Positions 16,360-24,339 are shown, counted from the first letter of the stretch. The stretch: DNA of 25,178 nt from Balneolales bacterium (GCA_007116685.1 SKIC01000221.1:1-25178), one strand, 5' to 3'. Program-made: numbers and translations. The notes: generated from the sequence alone by a model not told the origin.

Positions 16360-16655
16360 TCTGGACCAATCAAGCCTTACGCAGGCTAAATGAGATCGTA
16401 GACTATATCGCAAAGGATAGTATAGATACCGCTGAAAAATGGGCGCTAAAGCTGATTAAGCGAACAGATCAACTTATTGAACAGCCTGAGTCTGGTCGAA
16501 TTGTCTCGGAGTACAACGACCAAAGTTTACGAGAGTTGATATTTGGCAACTATCGTATAATATACCGAATACGAAATGATGTGAATACCATTTACATTCT
16601 AACAGTTTGGCATGTTCGCCAAGATCCTCCCAAGTCAAAGCCATTCTTGCGCTAA
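16350..16655 (+). CDS. type II toxin, RelE/ParE family
   Basis: A 101-residue toxin of the RelE/ParE fold, with WTNQALRRLNEIVDYIAK (about 5-22) forming the N-terminal helices and RELIFGNYRIIYRI (about 61-74) the central strands. It ends in VWHVRQDPP. The sequence looks closer to ParE (gyrase poison) than to RelE, but the two cannot be separated by eye. It starts with GTG at 16350, overlapping the antitoxin by 10 nt, so it depends on coupled translation. This is the antitoxin-first order, opposite to higBA. Confidence 0.9.
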   Translation: MEIVWTNQALRRLNEIVDYIAKDSIDTAEKWALKLIKRTDQLIEQPESGRIVSEYNDQSLRELIFGNYRIIYRIRNDVNTIYILTVWHVRQDPPKSKPFLR

Positions 16656-16717
16656 GAATCGTTACTCGTAGCCAAAAATCAAGGACAACTTTTAAAATGA
16701 TGTCTGCTATTACGACT

Positions 16718-16753
16718 TACAACATCAAACCCTGCTTACAGGTTGGTGTTGTA
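16718..16753 (+). repeat. attC-like hairpin site 3 (weak)
   Basis: TACAACATCAA (16718-16728), bulged A (16729) and CC pair with GG and TTGGTGTTGTA (16741-16753) across a 9-nt loop, with one G-T pair. It lies 62 bp after the second toxin-antitoxin pair. It shares the single extra A in the left arm with sites 1 and 2, but lacks the asymmetric spacers of a good attC and may be an ordinary hairpin. There is no T-tract, so it is not a standard terminator. Confidence 0.3.
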
Positions 16754-16783
16754 TAAACTTGCCAATCTGAGTATTTTACGTGA

Positions 16784-17329
16784 ATGATGTTTTTTCGCAA
16801 TCATATTACGCAGCGCATTTTTGCTCTAATCGTTTTTGTGGCTATTGTACCCTATCTGTTTGCCGTACAAAGCCAAAGCGAAACTACATCTAAAATTTCC
16901 TCATGGATTCAGGAATACATCGACGACGATGCTACGGATCTGAGAAATAAAATCACTGCGTTACAATCAACAGAAAAAGGAACTTCCGATTTCCTTAAAG
17001 AAGTTTCCCTGCTGATTACCCAACACTCTGAAGCATTTTCTCTTTCTATTCCCGAAAATTCTGAATCTGATGAAGATATTTACCATCTGCTTTTGAGTGA
17101 GTGGGTAGAGTATCAGCAAACCGACAATGGAATGGGCGCCGCTGCAATCACAGAACGTGGTTCCAAATTCGGTTTTCAAATCGAAAAACTCTATCGCACA
17201 GTAACTCCCCTTTTTGAATCTACCCGACCTGTGAGTCAGCATTACGTAATCACACGTATAGAATCACTTCTTTTGACTCACATCCATTTGTTGCCCATGG
17301 TCGGAGGCACTGCTATAGGAGCCCCTTAG
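16784..17329 (+). CDS. exported protein of unknown function
   Basis: I do not recognise this 181-residue protein. Residues about 11-28 form a signal peptide or membrane anchor (IFALIVFVAIVPYLFAVQ). The remainder is mostly helical and acidic (SSWIQEYIDDDATDLRNKI). It ends in a Gly/Pro tail, LPMVGGTAIGAP, that could be conserved. It is predicted to be periplasmic or membrane-anchored. It lies 123 bp upstream of secD on the same strand, beyond the toxin-antitoxin patch, and could belong to the secDF neighbourhood. The second of two adjacent ATG codons (16787) is an equally possible start. Confidence 0.6.
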   Translation: MMFFRNHITQRIFALIVFVAIVPYLFAVQSQSETTSKISSWIQEYIDDDATDLRNKITALQSTEKGTSDFLKEVSLLITQHSEAFSLSIPENSESDEDIYHLLLSEWVEYQQTDNGMGAAAITERGSKFGFQIEKLYRTVTPLFESTRPVSQHYVITRIESLLLTHIHLLPMVGGTAIGAP

Positions 17330-17452
17330 CCTCTCCCTGCTCCTTACTAATTCAGACGTTTCCTGTCTGCTTTGAAATTAACTGTGCCTTGAGCATCAGT
17401 CAGTTTCATGATGTTTTTATTCGAATTACCATAAATAACCAATACTACAACA

Positions 17453-19291
17453 ATGAAAAAAAATAACGGATCCAAGATATTTTTCATCGTCTTCTTTCTG
17501 GCGATGACGGGATATTACTTGTGGCCTACGGTTCAGCTTTGGCTGGAAAATCGTCACATGGAGACCCTCACAGAGGAAGAACGAAGAGAATACGAAGACA
17601 TTAACGTTGTTAAACTCGACAATCTTCGCGCACGCGCTCTTACGATGGGCCTTGACCTCCAGGGCGGTATGCACGTTACTATGGAGCTTCAAACCAATCA
17701 GTTAATCAGAGAATTGGCCAGAGATACGGCCGATGATGTGTTTGACGAAGTTTTGGCTGCTGCTCTTGAGCGCTCTCGTGCAAACAACTCTAACATTATC
17801 AATGAATTTGTGAGCGAATTTGAAGCACGTGACGAAAGTGCCCGATTAAGCCGATACTTCCGTTCTGATGCTGATAATATCACACGTCGCTCTACAAATG
17901 ACGAAATTCGAAGCTGGTTACAGCAACAGCAGGATGCAGCCGTTGAGCGTGCCATTCAGATTGTTCGTAATCGTATTGACCGTTTCGGTGTAACTGAGCC
18001 TTCCATTATGCGCCAGGGTTCCAATCGTCTGATTGTGGAATTACCGGGTGTTACTGACGAGGAGCGCGTGAGAAACCTTCTGAGAGGTACTGCAAGATTG
18101 GAATTCCGCCTCACTCCGGATGATAACGACCTGCAGGCAGCACTTAGAAATATCATCGATTTCTTCGATGTAGCTGACGAAGCCGAAGACCTCGACGTTG
18201 AAGACGGTGATTTCCTGGATTTAGATCAGGATCAGGTTGAAAATGAGCTTCTACAAGTATTCATCCCACAAGGTCGTGGACCGGAATTCGGTTTGGCTAC
18301 TGCTGTTGATACCGCTCGTGTAAGAGAGTTATTATCAGACGAAGAAGTACGCCGGTTTTTACCTCGCGACACCGAATTACTTTGGACAGCAAATCCTCGT
18401 TACACTGTTGACGGACGTAACTATTTCGTGCTTATCGCAGTCCGTACGCAAATTGAGCTTACCGGTGATGTAATTACCGAAGCACGACCTGATTTCGACC
18501 CGGAAACAAACCGCCCGCAGGTTTCTATGACTATGAACCGTCAGGGAGCGCGTATCTGGTCTCGTGTAACGGGTGCCAACATCAATCGTCCGGTTGCTAT
18601 TGTATTGGATGGCTTGGTGTACACCTATCCAAACGTAATCACCAAAATTACCGGTGGTCGTTCTTCCATTACCGGTCTTGAAAGTGTTGAAGAAGCTCAG
18701 GATTTGGTGAACATTCTACTTTCCGGTGCTTTGCCGGCTCCTCTGGATATCGTAGAGGAAAGAACTGTTGGACCTTCTCTCGGGGAAGCCTCCATTCGTG
18801 CGGGATTTAACTCAGCCATGAGCGGACTTGTAATCGTAGCCATCTTTATGATTTTCTACTATCGTCAGGGTGGTGCAATTGCCAATCTTGCTTTGGTGCT
18901 GAACATCATATTCATACTCGGGATTTTGGCGGCCTTCAACGCCACGCTAACCTTGCCTGGTATAGCAGGTATTGTATTGACCATTGGTATGGCGGTGGAT
19001 GCCAACGTACTAATATTCGACCGTATCAGGGAAGAACAACGAGTAGGAAAGAGTTTGGCTGCTGCTATTGACAGTGGTTATGCTAACGCGATGAGCGCCA
19101 TTTTGGATGCGAACATCACAACCTTTTTAACTGCTGTAATTTTATTCAGTTTTGGAGTTGGACCGATTAAAGGCTTTGCCGTAACCCTTATGGCCGGTAT
19201 TGCTGCATCATTGTTCAGTGCGATTATAATCACACGAGTTATCGTGGATTACCTGAGCCTGGAGAAAAAAGTAAATGTCAACTTCGGGTAA
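17453..19291 (+). CDS. secD: protein translocase subunit SecD
   Basis: Inner-membrane subunit of the SecDF complex, which uses the proton gradient to pull exported proteins across the membrane after SecA. It has a first membrane helix at about residues 8-25, the conserved MGLDLQGGMHVTMEL (65-79), and a large periplasmic P1 region (to about 440). The C-terminal membrane domain contains VDANVLIFDRIREE (about 515-528), whose Asp is part of the proton path. The 612-residue length fits stand-alone SecD. It is followed 24 bp later by secF. The window's T9SS cargo depends on Sec export for its first step. Confidence 0.97.
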   Translation: MKKNNGSKIFFIVFFLAMTGYYLWPTVQLWLENRHMETLTEEERREYEDINVVKLDNLRARALTMGLDLQGGMHVTMELQTNQLIRELARDTADDVFDEVLAAALERSRANNSNIINEFVSEFEARDESARLSRYFRSDADNITRRSTNDEIRSWLQQQQDAAVERAIQIVRNRIDRFGVTEPSIMRQGSNRLIVELPGVTDEERVRNLLRGTARLEFRLTPDDNDLQAALRNIIDFFDVADEAEDLDVEDGDFLDLDQDQVENELLQVFIPQGRGPEFGLATAVDTARVRELLSDEEVRRFLPRDTELLWTANPRYTVDGRNYFVLIAVRTQIELTGDVITEARPDFDPETNRPQVSMTMNRQGARIWSRVTGANINRPVAIVLDGLVYTYPNVITKITGGRSSITGLESVEEAQDLVNILLSGALPAPLDIVEERTVGPSLGEASIRAGFNSAMSGLVIVAIFMIFYYRQGGAIANLALVLNIIFILGILAAFNATLTLPGIAGIVLTIGMAVDANVLIFDRIREEQRVGKSLAAAIDSGYANAMSAILDANITTFLTAVILFSFGVGPIKGFAVTLMAGIAASLFSAIIITRVIVDYLSLEKKVNVNFG

Positions 19292-19315
19292 CCCAAATCA
19301 AAAGGAATTTTTATC

Positions 19316-20236
19316 ATGAGATTATTTGAAACCGCTAATTATAGCATTATTGACAAACGAAAAATCGGGTATATCATATCCGGTACACTCGTTCTGCTTT
19401 CCCTTATTGCCATTTTCAGTCGTGGCCTGCAATTGGGCATTGACTTCCGTGGTGGTCAGGAAATTGTAGTACAGTTCGAAAACCCGGTTAGTGTATCAGA
19501 AACACGTTCGGCGCTTACTCCCGCTTTGGGAACCGAGCCGCAAACCAGACACTATGGCTCACAATCAGAAGTTCTGCTTCGTGTGGATACAGAATTGGAG
19601 ACTTCCGTTCTGCAAAGAACTGTTTTAACAACGCTCGCAGAAAGGTATCCGGACAATCCCAGTATCATTATTAAAACTGATATTGTAGGCCCCAGCTTTG
19701 CGGACGACCTCAGAAATGCTGCCTTCATGGCTATTCTCTTCGCACTTATTGTAATCTTTATATACATCTTGGTGCGATTTAAAAAATGGTCGTATTCAGC
19801 CGGAGCCGTTGCTGCACTTTCCCATGATGTGATTATTACCCTGGGTATTTTCACCATCTTTAACGGGATTTTGCCTTTCAATCTTGATATTGATCAAGCA
19901 CTGATTGCGGCCTTCCTCACGATTGTAGGTTACTCTCTGAACGATACCGTGGTTGTATTTGACCGTATTCGTGAAAATTCACTCATCTTCAAAACGGAAG
20001 CAACCGACAAGATGGTGAACCGAAGTATTAACAATACACTGAGTAGAACTGTAGTTACTTCATTAACTACCTTGTTTGTAGTAAGTATCCTGTTTATCTT
20101 CGGCGGAGAAGTTCTTAAAGGGTTATCATTTGCTTTGATACTTGGAGTAGTTCTGGGTACCTATAGCTCCATCTTTGTAGCCAGTGCGCTACTTGTAGAT
20201 TTGGAGCAGAAAAAGCAAGCTGCCGTAGCCCGTTAA
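19316..20236 (+). CDS. secF: protein translocase subunit SecF
   Basis: Partner of SecD in the same complex. The 306-residue protein has a first membrane helix (about 16-34), the signature LGIDFRGGQEIVV (40-52), a small periplasmic domain, and a five-helix C-terminal block. This block includes TIVGYSLNDTVVVFDRIREN (202-221), the SecF counterpart of the SecD proton-path motif. It ends in a short basic tail. It is co-oriented with secD and the STAS gene, which starts 23 bp after it, so the three probably form one transcript ending at the 20638 terminator. Confidence 0.97.
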   Translation: MRLFETANYSIIDKRKIGYIISGTLVLLSLIAIFSRGLQLGIDFRGGQEIVVQFENPVSVSETRSALTPALGTEPQTRHYGSQSEVLLRVDTELETSVLQRTVLTTLAERYPDNPSIIIKTDIVGPSFADDLRNAAFMAILFALIVIFIYILVRFKKWSYSAGAVAALSHDVIITLGIFTIFNGILPFNLDIDQALIAAFLTIVGYSLNDTVVVFDRIRENSLIFKTEATDKMVNRSINNTLSRTVVTSLTTLFVVSILFIFGGEVLKGLSFALILGVVLGTYSSIFVASALLVDLEQKKQAAVAR

Positions 20237-20259
20237 CATTAGCCAAGACCTATAATATT

Positions 20260-20604
20260 ATGAGTTTTAAAGTAGATGAGCGATACAATTGTGTCGTAAT
20301 AACTTTCAAAGGGAACGTTATGGGTGGACCGGAAACGACCACCTTGAATGAACAACTTCACAGTCTTATCGATGATGGTAAGAATAACGTAGTTGTTGAT
20401 CTGAGTAAGGTGAAATTTATGAATTCATCCGGACTCGGAATGCTCATCGGCGCACTTACAACAATGCGTAACGCTGGTGGAGATTTACGAATTTCTAACG
20501 CTTCCGATAAAATCGAAAGCTTGCTCATCGTCACGAAACTCATTACGGTTTTCCAGAATTTCAGAACTCTGGACGAAGCCATAGAATCATTTAACGATAA
20601 GTGA
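20260..20604 (+). CDS. STAS-domain anti-sigma factor antagonist-like protein
   Basis: A 114-residue single STAS domain, the size of SpoIIAA/RsbV-type antagonists that release a sigma factor or another target by binding an anti-sigma kinase. The core VVVDLSKVKFMNSSGLGMLI (44-63) holds the phosphorylatable serine, Ser56 or Ser57. No anti-sigma kinase, phosphatase or sigma gene lies in this window, so its partner is elsewhere. It is the last gene of the secD-secF run, immediately before a strong terminator. That is an unexpected place for a partner-switching regulator and suggests its supply is tied to secretion genes. Confidence 0.92.
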   Translation: MSFKVDERYNCVVITFKGNVMGGPETTTLNEQLHSLIDDGKNNVVVDLSKVKFMNSSGLGMLIGALTTMRNAGGDLRISNASDKIESLLIVTKLITVFQNFRTLDEAIESFNDK

Positions 20605-20637
20605 TAATACTCACATATCATATCTGATGTAATCTTC

Positions 20638-20673
20638 AGAGGTGCCTCTTTAAAAAGTGGCACCTCTTTTTTT
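20638..20673 (+). terminator. strong intrinsic terminator after the STAS gene
   Basis: A perfect 9-bp stem AGAGGTGCC (20638-20646) / GGCACCTCT (20659-20667) with a 12-nt loop is followed directly by a run of T. It separates the secDF-STAS unit from purA. Confidence 0.93.
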
Positions 20674-20702
20674 GTCAAATTAATCTCTTTAGCTACTCTA
20701 AT

Positions 20703-21983
20703 ATGTCTGTTCGCGTAATTATTGGCGCCCAATGGGGCGATGAAGGAAAAGGAAAAATTGTCGATTTATTGAGCAACCGAAGCTCTTGGGTGGTGCGTTA
20801 TCAAGGTGGTGCCAACGCAGGTCATACCCTGAAATTTGATGGAAAAACGATTGTACTTCACCTCATCCCTTCCGGTATTTTTCATGAGAATACAAAATGC
20901 GTAATTGCAAACGGTGTGGTGATTGACCCCGAAAAACTACTCCAGGAATTAGAAAATGTCCGTGCTCACGGAGCCACGCCGGAAGGCAGACTTTTTATCA
21001 GCTCTACAGCTCATGTAATTTTCCCTTTCCACAAACAATTGGATTTGGCGAAAGAATCTCAACTAACCGACAAAATCGGTACAACAGGTCGTGGAATCGG
21101 TCCGGCGTATATGCTAAAAATTGCCCGAATGGGAATCCGCATGATGGATCTTTTGGATGAAAACGTTCTTCGGGAAAAGGTTACCCAAAATGTTGTTTAT
21201 GCGAACAGTTTGTTAGAAAACCTCTACGACGAAAAGCCTCTTGATGTGGAAAGTAACGTTTCCGCTATGCAAGCCTATGCTGCACAATTATCGCCGTTTA
21301 TTTGTAACACAGCGGCCTTATTACACGATGCCTTAGACCGCAACGAAACCATCATGCTGGAAGGCGCCCAGGGTGCTTTATTGGATATCGATCACGGCAC
21401 CTACCCTTTTGTTACTTCTTCTTCACCAACCTCTGGCGGAGCATGCACAGGTTCGGGAATTCCTCCAACACGAATCGAAAAAGTAATGGGCATTACAAAA
21501 GCCTATTGCACACGAGTAGGAAATGGCCCTTTCCCAACCGAGTTATTTGATGAAACCGGTGAAGAATTACGCTCCAGGGGTGGCGAATTTGGAGCCACTA
21601 CCGGCAGACCGCGACGCTGTGGCTGGCTTGACTTAGTAGCCTTACGTTACGCCTGTAGAATCAATGGAGTTAACGAGCTGGCTCTCACTAAAATTGATGT
21701 CCTAAATGATATGGAGGAAATCAAAGTTTGTACAGCCTACAAGGTAAACGGCGAAGAGACTTTAGAATTTCCTTTGAGCATAAACACGTTCGATCACATA
21801 GAACCTGTTTATCGCACATTTAAAGGTTGGAAATCTTACGATAGTAATCCGGAAAACAGAGCAGATTTACCCGAAACCATGCAAACATATCTTGCATTTA
21901 TCGAAGAATACCTGAACGTATCTGTCGTTATATTATCAACCGGTCCCGGAAGAACTGAAACCATGGAATTACAAGAATTATAA
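20703..21983 (+). CDS. purA: adenylosuccinate synthetase
   Basis: Cytosolic enzyme joining IMP and aspartate with GTP to give adenylosuccinate, the first step from IMP to AMP. The 426-residue length is standard. Visible motifs are the P-loop-like WGDEGKGK (11-18) with catalytic Asp13, GGANAGHT (35-42) with His41, IMP loop GTTGRGIGP (126-134), GQAQGALLDIDHGT-type segment LEGAQGALLDIDHGTYP (219-235), GRPRRCGWLD (301-310), TKIDVLN (329-335) and STGPGRTET (412-420). It is followed 3 bp later by the RuBisCO-like gene. That implies co-transcription; salvage of MTA releases adenine, a loose metabolic link to purine supply. Confidence 0.98.
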   Translation: MSVRVIIGAQWGDEGKGKIVDLLSNRSSWVVRYQGGANAGHTLKFDGKTIVLHLIPSGIFHENTKCVIANGVVIDPEKLLQELENVRAHGATPEGRLFISSTAHVIFPFHKQLDLAKESQLTDKIGTTGRGIGPAYMLKIARMGIRMMDLLDENVLREKVTQNVVYANSLLENLYDEKPLDVESNVSAMQAYAAQLSPFICNTAALLHDALDRNETIMLEGAQGALLDIDHGTYPFVTSSSPTSGGACTGSGIPPTRIEKVMGITKAYCTRVGNGPFPTELFDETGEELRSRGGEFGATTGRPRRCGWLDLVALRYACRINGVNELALTKIDVLNDMEEIKVCTAYKVNGEETLEFPLSINTFDHIEPVYRTFKGWKSYDSNPENRADLPETMQTYLAFIEEYLNVSVVILSTGPGRTETMELQEL

Positions 21984-21986
21984 ATA

Positions 21987-23087
21987 GTGAGCGGATTTCG
22001 TGTCTTTTATACAGTACAATTAACCAGCGGAGAATCTATTCACGAACGCTTGAATGTACTATGCCGTGAGCAAAGTGCAGAATTACCTCAGGATGTGATT
22101 AGAAATATCGGCATGGAGCACGTTGTAGGCGTACCGGAATCCATCCATCAAGTTTCAGAAAAACAGTGGGAAGCCGAAATAATCTGGCCTCTTAGTAATA
22201 TCGACGAAGATATCACACAATTTCTGAACCTTCTTTTCGGGAATATTTCTCTGATGAGAGGAATCAAAATCACCGGATTATCCTGGGCTGATCTTCCTGA
22301 AAATCTGTTTCCCGGTCCACAATTTGGTATTACCGGAATCCGAAAAAAATGGAATATTCCTGAGCGCGCTTTATCCTGTACCGCTCTTAAACCTATGGGC
22401 TTTACTACCGGAAAACTTGCCGGATTATGTTACAAATTTGCCCGCGCCGGAGTTGATATCATCAAAGATGATCACGGCTTAGCCAATCAGAGCACGGCAT
22501 CTTTTGAGGAGAGAGTAACGGCTTGCCAAAAGGCCATTTCCAGGGCCAGGGAAGAAACCGGAAAAAATTCTCGGTATTTCCCCAATGTAACGGCTTCTCC
22601 AAGTGAGATTTTCAAACGAATTGAATTTGCCTTAGAGAAAAAGGTTGAAGGCATTTTAATTAGTCCACATTTGGCTGGGCTGGGCATCATGAAAGAAATC
22701 CAGAAATATAAGATCCCGATAATGGCGCATCCTGCTTTTTCCGGGCAATTGGTTTCTGATCCTACGCATGGCTTTTCTATTCCATTCCTTTATGGAAGTT
22801 TATGGCGCGCCCTCGGTGCTGATTTTATCATCTATCCAAACACCGGCGGACGCTTCTCTTTTAGTACGCTTGATTGTGCTTCTTTGAATACAGAAGCGCG
22901 AAAAGATTCTCCTTTGGGATTTGCGGCTTCCTGGCCAACTCCGGGTGGTGGAATTCAAAGAGAAACCATACCTCACTGGCTGAATGCTTATGGAAATGAT
23001 ACTGTTTTCCTGACCGGCGGTAGTTTGTATCAGCATCCTAAAGGGATAGAAATTGCCGCTTCAGAGTTCGTAAATATGCTAACGTAA
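21987..23087 (+). CDS. form IV RuBisCO-like protein
   Basis: The 366-residue sequence has the RuBisCO large-subunit layout: an alpha/beta N-terminal domain (about 1-110) and a TIM barrel. Lys135 (TALKPMG) and Lys160-Asp161-Asp162 (VDIIKDDH) align with the catalytic and carbamylated-lysine motifs, but the following Glu of true RuBisCO is His163. The MAHPAF segment (246-251) replaces the HRAMH region, and the loop-6 Lys region reads YPNTGGRF. Carbon fixation is therefore very unlikely. Length and the KDDHG motif recall the Rhodospirillum rubrum type, which isomerises 5-methylthioribulose 1-phosphate to 1-methylthioxylulose 5-phosphate. GTG start at 21987, 3 bp after purA; cupin gene 12 bp downstream. 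Substrate is inferred from context only. Confidence 0.9.
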   Translation: MSGFRVFYTVQLTSGESIHERLNVLCREQSAELPQDVIRNIGMEHVVGVPESIHQVSEKQWEAEIIWPLSNIDEDITQFLNLLFGNISLMRGIKITGLSWADLPENLFPGPQFGITGIRKKWNIPERALSCTALKPMGFTTGKLAGLCYKFARAGVDIIKDDHGLANQSTASFEERVTACQKAISRAREETGKNSRYFPNVTASPSEIFKRIEFALEKKVEGILISPHLAGLGIMKEIQKYKIPIMAHPAFSGQLVSDPTHGFSIPFLYGSLWRALGADFIIYPNTGGRFSFSTLDCASLNTEARKDSPLGFAASWPTPGGGIQRETIPHWLNAYGNDTVFLTGGSLYQHPKGIEIAASEFVNMLT

Positions 23088-23099
23088 CCCCCATTTTCT

Positions 23100-23558
23100 A
23101 TGAAGAACAATTCCAAAATTTTACATTGCAAGGATTACAACTGGGTCGGAATAGAAAAGAAAACTTACAAAACTGAAGGTACCGGCTTCAAGGGAATCTC
23201 TCGTTTTAGTTTACTGGGAAGCGGAGTGCGTGAAGAAGCCCTAAATTTCCATACTCGCTATTTCGAAGTTTCGCCTGCTGGATACTCATCTCTGGAATTT
23301 CATAAGCATCCTCACACCGTGATAGTAATTCGTGGCTCAGGGTCAATTATTCTGGGGGATGAGGTTCACGATATTGGATTACACGACGTGGTGTACATCT
23401 CTCCGGACACCATCCATCAGTTCCACGCTGACAAAGGGGAATCGCTCGGTTTTTTGTGCATCGTAGATAGGTACAGAGACAAACCCCAAATTCCCGATCA
23501 ACACATGCTCGATGAAGTAATGGGTGATCGCAAAGCACAACGAAAAGCACGCCTTTAA
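23100..23558 (+). CDS. cupin-domain protein, candidate methylthioxylulose-5-phosphate methylsulfurylase
   Basis: A 152-residue single-domain cupin. Motif 1 contains the metal-binding cluster FHKHPHTVIVIRG (His68, His70, His72). Motif 2 is DVVYISPDTIHQF with His106. The stretch RYFEVSPAGYSSLEFHKH precedes the metal site, and a cysteine (Cys120, GFLCIVDR) lies near the end of the barrel. In R. rubrum a cupin encoded beside the RuBisCO-like isomerase removes methanethiol from 1-methylthioxylulose 5-phosphate, giving deoxyxylulose 5-phosphate for isoprenoids. Adjacency and fold make this the leading guess here. Other cupin activities cannot be excluded. It is the last gene of the purA unit. Confidence 0.85.
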   Translation: MKNNSKILHCKDYNWVGIEKKTYKTEGTGFKGISRFSLLGSGVREEALNFHTRYFEVSPAGYSSLEFHKHPHTVIVIRGSGSIILGDEVHDIGLHDVVYISPDTIHQFHADKGESLGFLCIVDRYRDKPQIPDQHMLDEVMGDRKAQRKARL

Positions 23559-23676
23559 ACTAAAAAAGCCATAAATACAGCCAATTTATTAATCAAAGTG
23601 GCTATTGACTTATGATAATATTACCAATAGCACCTGTTATTTGTTTTGTTCAGCTAAGAGAGCATAAAGCGTAAAA

Positions 23677-24160
23677 GTCCCGGGAGGGACAAAATATTGG
23701 TATAAGGAACAATATCATCTTATATAACAAGTGCCTTAGGTGCGGAATATAATACCTGATTAATACGCAAGAGGCACAAAAACATACGGCTCATCAAATT
23801 TTGCATATTATTCTATCTCCCGAAAGTCATCTATTTCGCCCCGTACGGGGCTTTTGGGGATGGTTGCTTGTAATTCTTTTCTACCCATATTTTGTTCCTA
23901 ACGGAACTGAATCGGGTGTGTGAGTAGAAAAGGAATAATTAATAATCAGGTATTTGGGGCTCTCGGATAAATATTTCCCTCATCATGTAGATACCGCCAA
24001 AAAAATATTCGACGTTCAACGTTAGTCCTTCGAAAATATCCTTAATCTATCCCACGCCAAAATTCAAGTTAGCATCCATAGAAAAAGTCCCGTCAGGGAC
24101 GGAATATCGGTAGAAATAATAAAGAAAGCCCTCCAAAATTAAAGTGCCGTAGGTACGGAA
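23677..24160. repeat. three REP-like hairpin doublets
   Basis: The 835-bp gap after the cupin gene has no credible ORF. It contains six short hairpins in three doublets. Plus strand: GTCCC-ggga-GGGAC (23677-23690) with GTGCCttaGGTGC (23731-23743); and GTCCC-gtca-GGGAC (24087-24100) with GTGCCgtaGGTAC (24144-24156). Opposite strand: GTTCC/GGAAC (23894-23907) with the perfect palindrome GCCCCGTACGGGGC (23838-23851). Most hairpins are followed by an (A/G)AATA-type tail, often with GGTA(GAA) after the first member. Within each doublet the two hairpins start or end about 54-57 bp apart. They resemble REP/BIME elements. Confidence 0.6.
23751..23954. repeat. 12-bp perfect inverted repeats bounding the inverted REP doublet
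   Basis: AATACCTGATTA (23751-23762) and its exact complement TAATCAGGTATT (23943-23954) enclose the one doublet that lies on the opposite strand. The segment is 204 bp, has no ORF, and may be a small inverted or MITE-like unit. Confidence 0.45.
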
Positions 24161-24298
24161 TAGATTTTTAAGCGTAATCTATAGCAACAATTTGCCGTAA
24201 AAGCAGTAACAGGATTTTAGAAATTTTAAGCGTTACTCTTTTGTCCTTTGTCAGATAGTTGTCAGTGAGATTGACCGCTATTACTTAGTGATAGGCAT

Positions 24299-24329
24299 AA
24301 AAAAAGCCGATTACGTTAAATAACCGGCT
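24299..24329 (-). terminator. intrinsic terminator, minus strand (distal to GIY-YIG gene)
   Basis: On the minus strand AGCCGGTTA and TAATCGGCT pair over 9 bp (one G-T) around a 7-nt loop and run into seven or more T. It lies just past the tRNA-like repeat at 24340-24385. By its spacing it may be the original terminator of the tRNA-Gly gene. Confidence 0.8.
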
Positions 24330-24339
24330 CTCTTTACTT

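Noticed and set aside
16718..16753. Intrinsic terminator after the second toxin-antitoxin pair
   Set aside because: The stem is AT-rich, bulged and has no following T run.
14964..16783. Complete integron with integrase
   Set aside because: No tyrosine recombinase gene occurs anywhere in the window; at most cassette-like remnants are present.
21987..23087. True carbon-fixing RuBisCO
   Set aside because: Key catalytic residues are changed, there is no small subunit, and no phosphoribulokinase gene is seen.
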